Shown piece after piece: positions 58,238 to 64,000 of a stretch of 64,000 nucleotides of DNA. The notes beneath the pieces are model-generated. The model was not told the origin of the DNA and searched no databases. It saw nothing but the letters and a program-made list of their open reading frames with translations. Made by a program: the position numbers and the translations under genes. Position 1 is the first letter of the stretch; each line of letters starts with the position of its first letter. Source of the stretch: Bifidobacterium callitrichidarum (GTDB taxonomy: Bacteria; Actinomycetota; Actinomycetes; Actinomycetales; Bifidobacteriaceae); contig NZ_QFFM01000008.1 in assembly GCF_003129905.1 (NCBI RefSeq), positions 1-64,000 of the forward strand. The letters run 5' to 3'.

Positions 58238-59641
58238 ATGGGAACGACACTGGCCGAGAAGGTCTGGGCCGATCATCTGGTGCGCAAGGGCAGCGACGGC
58301 GCGCCCGATCTGCTGTACATCGACCTGATGCTCATGCACGAAGTCACCAGCCCGCAGGCATTCGAGGGCCTGCGTCTGGCCGGCCGCAAGCCGCGCCACG
58401 TCGATCAGCTCATCGCCACCGAGGATCACAACACCCCGACCGTTGACATCGACCGTCCGAATCCGGACAAGACCAGCGCGCTGCAGCTGAGCACGCTGGA
58501 GAAGAACTGCAAGGAATTCGGCGTGCGTCTGCACCCGCTGGGCGACGCCGATCAGGGCATCGTGCACGCCTTCGCCCCGATTCTGGGTCTCACCCAGCCG
58601 GGCATGACCATCGTGTGCGGCGACTCGCACACCTCCACGCACGGCGCGTTCGGTGCGCTGGCATTCGGCATCGGCACCTCCGAGGTCGAGCACGTGATGG
58701 CCACGCAGACCCTGTCCCTGAAGCCGTTCAAGACCATGGCCATCAACGTCAACGGCAAGCTGCCGGCGGACGCCACGGCCAAGGACATCATTCTGGCCAT
58801 CATCGCCAAGATCGGCACCGGCGGCGGCCAGGGCTACGTCATCGAGTACCGTGGCGAGGCCATCCGCAACCTCACGATGGACGAGCGCATGACCGTGTGC
58901 AACATGTCCATCGAGGCTGGTGCCCGCGCCGGCATGATCGCGCCGGACGAGACCACGTTCGAGTACCTCAAGGGCCGTCCGCACGCGCCGGAAGGCGAGA
59001 TGTGGGACAAGGCCGTGGCGTACTGGAAGACGCTTAAGACCGATGACGACGCCGTGTTCGACAAGGTGGTGGACATCGACGCCACCAAGCTCGGCCCCTA
59101 CGTGACCTGGGGCACTAACCCCGGCCAGGGCCTGCCGATCACCGCCGACGTGCCGGACCCCGCCACGATCGCCGACGCGACCGAGCGTTCCGCCGCCGAG
59201 CGCGCCATCAAGTACATGGGCCTCAAGCCCGGCATGCCCATCAAGGACATCGCCGTGGACACCGTGTTCATCGGCTCCTGCACCAACGGCCGCATCGACG
59301 ACCTGCGCCAGGCCGCGGCAATCATGAAGGGCCACCACAAGGCCGATTCCATCCACCGCGTGCTCGTGGTGCCGGCCTCCTCCCGCGTGCGTCTGGAAGC
59401 GGAAAAAGAAGGCCTTGACAAGGTATTCAAGGACTTCGGCGCCGAATGGCGCAACGCCGGCTGCTCGATGTGCCTGGGCATGAACCCGGACAAGCTCGTG
59501 CCGAACGAGCGCTCCATCTCGACCTCGAACCGCAACTTCGAGGGTCGTCAGGGCAAGGGCTCGCGCACGCATCTGGCTTCCCCGGCAGTGGCCGCCGCCA
59601 CCGCCATCCGCGGCACGATCTCGTCTCCCGCCGATCTGTAA
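58238..59641 (+). CDS. leuC: 3-isopropylmalate dehydratase large subunit
   Basis: This iron-sulfur enzyme subunit isomerises 2-isopropylmalate to 3-isopropylmalate in leucine synthesis. The 467-residue form starts [15 protein letters not shown] after TGGAGG. Cluster-binding cysteines lie in [14 protein letters not shown] and [11 protein letters not shown], and [21 protein letters not shown] is the conserved active-site segment. The 226-base leader contains the operator-like sites and no recognisable T-box. leuD follows after 162 bases containing palindromic repeats. Confidence 0.97.
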   Translation: MGTTLAEKVWADHLVRKGSDGAPDLLYIDLMLMHEVTSPQAFEGLRLAGRKPRHVDQLIATEDHNTPTVDIDRPNPDKTSALQLSTLEKNCKEFGVRLHPLGDADQGIVHAFAPILGLTQPGMTIVCGDSHTSTHGAFGALAFGIGTSEVEHVMATQTLSLKPFKTMAINVNGKLPADATAKDIILAIIAKIGTGGGQGYVIEYRGEAIRNLTMDERMTVCNMSIEAGARAGMIAPDETTFEYLKGRPHAPEGEMWDKAVAYWKTLKTDDDAVFDKVVDIDATKLGPYVTWGTNPGQGLPITADVPDPATIADATERSAAERAIKYMGLKPGMPIKDIAVDTVFIGSCTNGRIDDLRQAAAIMKGHHKADSIHRVLVVPASSRVRLEAEKEGLDKVFKDFGAEWRNAGCSMCLGMNPDKLVPNERSISTSNRNFEGRQGKGSRTHLASPAVAAATAIRGTISSPADL

Positions 59642-59649
59642 ACCACTGC

Positions 59650-59775
59650 TTCTCTGGCTCCCCTTTGTGAAGGGAGCCGGCCGCGGGGCGGACTGAGGGG
59701 AGCCTCGGTTGGTTCCGCAAGGTTGCTCCCCCTCAGTCGTCTGCGACGACAGCTCCCCTCGACGAGGGGAGCCGG
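59650..59775. repeat. REP-like palindromes between leuC and leuD
   Basis: Two palindromic units (ggctcccct...agggagcc and agctcccct...aggggagcc) flank GACTGAGGGG and CCCCCTCAGTC segments that also pair. They belong to the dispersed family seen at seven other places in this window and may stabilise the leuC end of the transcript. Confidence 0.65.
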
Positions 59776-59803
59776 ATATTCCGGATATGTAAGGACTTTT
59801 ATT

Positions 59804-60496
59804 ATGGAAAAACTCACCACCCTGACCGGCGTGGGCGTGCCGCTGCGCCGTTCCAACGTGGACACCGACCAGATCATCCCGGCCGTGTTCCTGAAGCGCG
59901 TGACCAAGACCGGCTTCGATGACGCCCTGTTCTACGCTTGGCGCCGCGACCCGAACTTCGTGCTCAACCAGCCGGAATACGCCGGCAAGGGCCAGATCCT
60001 CGTGGCCGGCCCCGAATTCGGCATCGGCTCCTCCCGCGAGCACGCCGTGTGGGCGCTGCACGATTACGGCTTCCGTGTGGTCATCGCGCCGAGCTTCGCC
60101 GACATCTTCTACGGCAACACCGCCAAGAACGGCGTGCTGGCCGCCATCATGCCGCAGGAATCCGTCGAACTGCTGTGGAAGCTGCTGGAGGAGGAACCGG
60201 GCCGCGAGATGACCGTCTCGCTGGAGACCCGCACCGTCACCTGCGGCGACGTGACCCTGCCGTTCGAGGTGAACGACTACACCCGCTGGCGCCTCATGAA
60301 CGGCTATGACGACATCGACCTGACGCTCCAGCACGAGGACGACATCGCCGCCTACGAGAAGATGCGCGCCGAAAAGTTCCCCTTCAAACCCAAGACCATC
60401 CCCGCCAAGCACTGGGCCGAAGAGCCCATCCAGTCCGCCCGCGAGCCGGAGGAAGGGAGTTGGGCAGGACCGTTAGCTGATCGAGGCATTATCTAG
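59804..60496 (+). CDS. leuD: 3-isopropylmalate dehydratase small subunit
   Basis: The 230-residue swivel subunit works with LeuC. Family sequence starts [33 protein letters not shown], and [33 protein letters not shown] is the substrate-side loop. AAGGAC precedes the ATG. The C-terminal 25 residues after [11 protein letters not shown] are unusual. The last codons form the left arm of an inverted repeat (60475-60508). Confidence 0.96.
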   Translation: MEKLTTLTGVGVPLRRSNVDTDQIIPAVFLKRVTKTGFDDALFYAWRRDPNFVLNQPEYAGKGQILVAGPEFGIGSSREHAVWALHDYGFRVVIAPSFADIFYGNTAKNGVLAAIMPQESVELLWKLLEEEPGREMTVSLETRTVTCGDVTLPFEVNDYTRWRLMNGYDDIDLTLQHEDDIAAYEKMRAEKFPFKPKTIPAKHWAEEPIQSAREPEEGSWAGPLADRGII

Positions 60497-60508
60497 CCTT
60501 GATCAGCT
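60475..60508 (+). terminator. Inverted repeat over the leuD stop codon
   Basis: AGCTGATCGAGGC and GCCTTGATCAGCT pair at 12 of 13 positions around an eight-base loop containing the stop codon. No T-run follows, so it could be a transcript-end stabiliser rather than a terminator. Confidence 0.5.
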
Positions 60509-60509
60509 T

Positions 60510-60680
60510 GTGGGAAGTCCGGTGGACTTCCCACAGGTCCTGCGCCGAGCCGCGACAGCCGGCGAGGCCAACACTGAGCCTCGCTCGAAGAGCGAGTCCA
60601 TAATTGCAGGCCCGGGTCCGTTGGCCAATACGCATAGGGGCCCTCGCTGAACGGAACGTTCCAGCCAGCGGGGGCCTTTC
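60510..60680 (+). ncRNA. Structured element, possible copy C, with its own terminator
   Basis: Hairpin 1 is GTGGGAAGTCC with GGACTTCCCAC (60510-60534). A block CTGCGCCGAGCCGCGACAGC, then hairpin 2 CTCGCTC with GAGCGAG (60580-60596) and ATTGCAGG follow, the same order as elements A and B but more diverged. A terminator with GGGGCCCTCGCTG and CAGCGGGGGCC arms ends at 60680 in TTTCC. It could be a short RNA or a complex leuD 3' end. The remaining bases to 60829 show nothing. Confidence 0.4.
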
Positions 60681-60829
60681 CATATCTATCCGCCCTGAAA
60701 CAGCCAAAACAGCCTCAGTGCGGCCGAAATTATCCAAACAACACTAGCGTCTAGCAAAAACGGACACTAAACGGCATATTCGCGTCCGAAACTTGCCAAT
60801 CTCACGCCGCAGACATGCGGAACACGGCT

Positions 60830-63085
60830 CTACCCCTCCATCCACTGCTCCAACGCTTCGGCATCCGCGCGCCGCAGGAACATGAATCGCAGCGAATCGA
60901 TGCCGTTCATCACGAACAGGGACATCTGGACCCGCTCGATGCCGCGCGGCTCCCGCCATAACATGGTGGATCGCGTGATCGACTGCACGCGCGACCTCGT
61001 GGTTATGGTCGTATACCGTGCGAGCCGGACCGCGCCGGTCGCCACGATTCGATGATGCGGCGTGACCATCTGGCCGTCCGTTCCGAAACCGCATGAAAGA
61101 ACATGCGTGCCATGGTCATGGGATGCAGGCCCTTGTACAGTCCGGTTATCAGTGCCATTTGAGGCAGCGGAACCGCTGTTGCCGCCATAGGTGTCATCGT
61201 TATTGCCGTACGCTGCATCCGGCACCAACGCATACCCTTCCTCGCGTGACTTCAGCCATCGTACGGCGGTCCACCACAAGCCGATGGCCACGGGCACGAA
61301 CAGCAGCCACCACGGCCACCAGCCAAGCCCCGGAATCGCAAACGCCGTGCGGAAAGCCGTTGCCGCGTCGGCGTCCGAGCCGAGCCAAGTCAGCGTCGTC
61401 GCAGCCAACGTCATCATCACCGGCATCGTGAGGTAATAACGCAGCAACCCGCGCCCGGTGTACCGGATGACCGGACCCGCCGCAGGTTCTGGTTCCAGCG
61501 GTTGCGCGGCCTGCGATGCGTTGACGCCGCTGCCTAAGCCGGCGGATGTGCCGGTGGCGGCGGCTCGCGCAATCGGGCTGTGCACCTCAGCCTGCACGAC
61601 CGGTTCGCGCACGTCCCACTCCGGCAGCATCGCGTGCAGCACGTCATAGACCCGGCGTGTGCCGATCACCGGCAAGATGCGCGCCGCCGAAATGGAGCCT
61701 TCCGCGTTCTCTCCGGTGGCTGAGGAACTCAGTCCCAACCCCACCGAGCACAGACCAAACGGCCGGCGCAGCAGCGACTGCTTCACGATCACCGTCTGGA
61801 TACGGCTCACCGGAATCGTGGACGTGCGGCGCGTGAACAGGCCGCGCACCACCACCAGATCGTCGCCGCGACGCCATACCTCGAAACCGTAGAACCGCAG
61901 CAGCGAGGTCACGATGCTCACCAGCATCAGCACCATCACACAGACCAGCACAGCCAGCGCAATCGAAAGCAGGTTGCTGGTCGCCACGGCGCTCACCGAT
62001 CGTTCGGCATCGCGCACCCAGCTTTCCGGCACGATTTCCTGCACTTGCTGTACGAAGCCGTACACCACGAACGCGGCGGCCAGGAACCCGATATCGGTGA
62101 CGGCGAACAGCAGGATGTCCTTCACCGAGGCGCGGAACACCGGAGCTTGGCCGCGTGAATCCGCAGGTATCGCGGGCTTGCCTACGCACGCGATGGGGCC
62201 GGCAGTGTAGGCCGGGTCATATCTGGTGTCGCGTTTCGGTGGGACCGCAATCGTGCGAACGTTGGCTTCGGGGATACCGGGCGTCTTCGCGAAACCGTCG
62301 GAGGTATCGTTGACGGCTGCGTCGAAAGTAGTGTTGACGGCCTGACGAGCATCATGCGGCACCTGAGTGCTGCCAACGTTCGCCGCTTGACCCGTGCGGG
62401 CCTGCGCGCGGAACGTCTCCAACTCCAGTTGCAGCACCGCCGGCACCGCATCCAACCGGATATCCGTATCCGCCGAGCCGGCCGCCGAAACGGTGAGCCG
62501 CACCACGCCGAACGGCTGCAGGTACACCGGCGACGAACTGTTGATGGCATGGATCGAGCCGTAGCTGATGGTCCGGTGCTTGCGGAAGAACAGGCCGGAT
62601 TTGAAGGACAGCCCGTCGCTACCCAAACGATATCGGGTGGTCAGCCATTCGATGACGGGCGGGATGAGCGCTGCCACGATGGCCGTCGCCAAGGCCAGCG
62701 CGATCATCGGGACGCTCAGATGCCGGCGCAGAATCACCAGGAACGTGACGAACAGGCCGATAATGCCGCGCACCGAGGAGACCGTCGCGACGATGAGCCC
62801 GGCCGGGTGCAGCATGCGCCAGTCATCGGCAGGGCGGTTGCGGCCGAGCTGGTTTGCGCCGCTGTTGCTTTCGGTGTCACGCGATTGCACGCCGTCAGGA
62901 TGTTCAGTGCTGATTGCGGGCGCGCTGTTGCCGTAAGGCTGCTTGCTGGAAAGGCCGGCGCCGGGGCCGATTGCATTATTGCCGTATGCGTCGCCTTTGG
63001 TGCCGTCCGCGGTATCGACGGTGTGGTTCACGGTGACATGCTTTCCCGCATGTGAGGCAGTATCGTATCCGCCGCCCGTCATCAC
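60830..63085 (-). CDS. Large membrane protein with bacterial PH domains (YdbT-like)
   Basis: The 751-residue protein has several hydrophobic segments (near 90-140, 300-400 and 550-610) that alternate with bacterial PH (bPH2) domains. The first has YRLGSDGLSFKSGLFFRKHRTISYGSIHAI, the second WRRGDDLVVVRGLFTRRTSTIPVSRIQTV, and the third lies near the C-terminus (VRLARYTTITTRSRVQSITRS). A low-complexity N-terminus (1-75) and several inserts rich in Asn, Gly and Ala enlarge it. The start is a GTG or the next ATG, both overlapping the stop of the smaller bPH gene upstream. Proteins of this pair are of unknown function; one known homologous pair is YdbS-YdbT of Bacillus. Confidence 0.8.
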   Translation of the reverse strand: MMTGGGYDTASHAGKHVTVNHTVDTADGTKGDAYGNNAIGPGAGLSSKQPYGNSAPAISTEHPDGVQSRDTESNSGANQLGRNRPADDWRMLHPAGLIVATVSSVRGIIGLFVTFLVILRRHLSVPMIALALATAIVAALIPPVIEWLTTRYRLGSDGLSFKSGLFFRKHRTISYGSIHAINSSSPVYLQPFGVVRLTVSAAGSADTDIRLDAVPAVLQLELETFRAQARTGQAANVGSTQVPHDARQAVNTTFDAAVNDTSDGFAKTPGIPEANVRTIAVPPKRDTRYDPAYTAGPIACVGKPAIPADSRGQAPVFRASVKDILLFAVTDIGFLAAAFVVYGFVQQVQEIVPESWVRDAERSVSAVATSNLLSIALAVLVCVMVLMLVSIVTSLLRFYGFEVWRRGDDLVVVRGLFTRRTSTIPVSRIQTVIVKQSLLRRPFGLCSVGLGLSSSATGENAEGSISAARILPVIGTRRVYDVLHAMLPEWDVREPVVQAEVHSPIARAAATGTSAGLGSGVNASQAAQPLEPEPAAGPVIRYTGRGLLRYYLTMPVMMTLAATTLTWLGSDADAATAFRTAFAIPGLGWWPWWLLFVPVAIGLWWTAVRWLKSREEGYALVPDAAYGNNDDTYGGNSGSAASNGTDNRTVQGPASHDHGTHVLSCGFGTDGQMVTPHHRIVATGAVRLARYTTITTRSRVQSITRSTMLWREPRGIERVQMSLFVMNGIDSLRFMFLRRADAEALEQWMEG

Positions 63086-63600
63086 AGGTCGTCCTTCGCT
63101 TCGGCCACGCGCTCGGTGATGAGCGCCACCATGCGCTCCGCTTCAGCGGTGTCCAACGCGGCGATCTCATGCTCGTCGGCGGCCGTGTGCACCACCACCG
63201 TGGTCAGCCCGAAATGCCGCTGCACCGGGTTCTGCTTGGTGTCCACATGCTGCACGCGCGTGTACGGCGTGGTGGTGGAGCGGCGGAACAGCCAGCCCTT
63301 GCGGGTGGCGAGGTCGCGCTCGCCGATGCGGAATCGCGTGAAGGCGTACAGGTATTTGGTCTGCAACGGTTGGAAGGCGAGGTTCAACACCGCGTAGGCT
63401 GCGGCCAGCGCGACGATGAGCCGCTGCCAGAAGCCCCACCAGCCGTTCGTCATGCATACGATTGCGACCACGGCGCAGACCACCAGCCAGATGACGGTCC
63501 GAATCGCCTCGTTGATAAGCCACACTGTGCGCACGCGCGGCGGCAGCGGCCGCCAGTCGGATTCGCCGGGGTGCCCGGATTCCTGTTGCGCGTTCATCAT
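63082..63600 (-). CDS. Small membrane protein with bacterial PH domain (YdbS-like)
   Basis: From the ATG at 63600, which follows GGAAGGGG, the product has 172 residues. Two membrane segments (about 30-70, IRTVIWLVVCAVVAIVCM and IVALAAAYAVLNLAF) precede a bPH2 domain with YAFTRFRIGERDLATRKGW and TTTPYTRVQHVDTKQNPVQR. Its stop overlaps the start of the large bPH gene, so they form a two-gene operon. The longer frame to 63969 runs through a palindromic repeat and is not supported. Confidence 0.82.
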   Translation of the reverse strand: MMNAQQESGHPGESDWRPLPPRVRTVWLINEAIRTVIWLVVCAVVAIVCMTNGWWGFWQRLIVALAAAYAVLNLAFQPLQTKYLYAFTRFRIGERDLATRKGWLFRRSTTTPYTRVQHVDTKQNPVQRHFGLTTVVVHTAADEHEIAALDTAEAERMVALITERVAEAKDDL

Positions 63601-63648
63601 GTCCCCTTCCGCCAATGTTCCGGCACACCAAAACCGACGGCCTTTTCT

Positions 63649-63706
63649 CGGCTCCCCTTTGCCAAAGGAGCTGCCGGCGGGCCGACTGAGCGGCAGTCCC
63701 GCCGAA
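63649..63706. repeat. REP-like palindromic unit upstream of the bPH gene pair
   Basis: CGGCTCCCCTTTGCCAAAGG is followed by AGCTGCCGGCGGGCCGACTG and a further short arm. It is a diverged copy of the dispersed unit. It lies in the 312-base gap 63601-63912, which holds the divergent upstream regions of the flanking genes and no gene of its own. Confidence 0.55.
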
Positions 63707-63912
63707 TATAGGTCGATTTCGGTGCAACAAAAGCCGAGGGCCAGAACCGTCCGTCGGTTGTGGCCCTCCACCGTTCTGCCGCAGCCTAGCCCCACTGTAT
63801 CCGACGCGATTACGCTCTGCGGGGAGCGGTACACAGATGTTGACCGGCGCGGCGGCCGGCTGGACGAACCGGGCCGGATGCGGTTGAGTGGAGTCATCAC
63901 AGGGAAGGAAGC

Positions 63913-64000
63913 ATGATGGGTATTCCCGAACCGAACCCGCAAGCCGCTCAGGTATGGCGTCAGGCACATGAGTCGCCGGGTGACTCGCCGAATCCATATG
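63913..64000 (+). CDS. Start of a further protein gene, cut by the window end
   Basis: AAGGAAGC precedes ATGATG, and an open frame runs to the last base, beginning MMGIPEPNPQAAQVWRQAHE and continuing SPGDSPNPY. The Pro/Asn-rich start resembles a disordered N-terminus; no function can be assigned. The start may be 63913 or 63916. Confidence 0.5.
   Translation, partial: MMGIPEPNPQAAQVWRQAHESPGDSPNPY

Overview
The window looks like chromosomal DNA of a Bifidobacterium, though I cannot fix the species. GC content is high and codon use is actinobacterial. There are many envelope proteins with bifidobacterial S-layer-homology-like repeats, a HAIR-type (HspR) site in front of clpB, an IclR gene divergent from leuCD as in other actinobacteria, and short dispersed palindromes of the form ggctcccct...aggggagcc between genes.

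Layout. (1) 1-18.5 kb is an envelope and accessory region. It starts with paired direct repeats and an orphan tyrosine integrase. It holds five secreted proteins that each carry three SLH-like repeats, together with a lipoteichoic-acid-synthase-like enzyme, a GlfT2-like galactofuranosyltransferase, UDP-galactopyranose mutase, a dTDP-glucose 4,6-dehydratase and a DUF4190-type membrane protein. (2) 18.7-35.6 kb: after a fumarylacetoacetate hydrolase-family gene comes a tight operon for peptide import and breakdown. It encodes a binding lipoprotein, a permease, a permease-ATPase fusion, a second ATPase, an M20 dipeptidase, a first S10 serine carboxypeptidase, a HisC-type aminotransferase and a second S10 carboxypeptidase. 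Next to it are a GntR/FCD regulator, a divergent TPP-dependent enzyme and an AEC-family transporter. (3) 36-43 kb is mostly housekeeping: clpB, glutamyl-Q tRNA(Asp) synthetase, a glycerophosphodiesterase, rlmH and upp. (4) 43.3-50.3 kb is a sugar locus: a LacI regulator, a three-gene ABC importer and a debranching-enzyme-like glycosidase, with a promoter and two matching operator-like sites. (5) 50.5-57 kb holds a hypothetical gene, a MutT1-like Nudix/histidine phosphatase, ppk and a metallophosphoesterase. (6) 57-64 kb holds the IclR (LtbR-like) gene, leuC, leuD, two bacterial-PH membrane proteins and the first codons of a further gene.

The genes form three likely functional groups. The first combines glycan synthesis (Glf, GlfT2-like, RmlB, LtaS-like) with proteins that may bind that envelope through SLH-like repeats. 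The second would import peptides, trim them from both ends and pass the amino acids to transamination and possibly a TPP-dependent step. The third imports a sugar or oligosaccharide and hydrolyses it.

Non-coding structure is rich. A recurring element has two hairpins whose stem sequences differ between copies while pairing is kept. There are two intergenic palindromes of about 0.2 kb, a set of mutually exclusive hairpins ahead of the peptide operon, and well-formed operators in front of leuC and the sugar operon. All calls come from reading the sequence; no database search was run.
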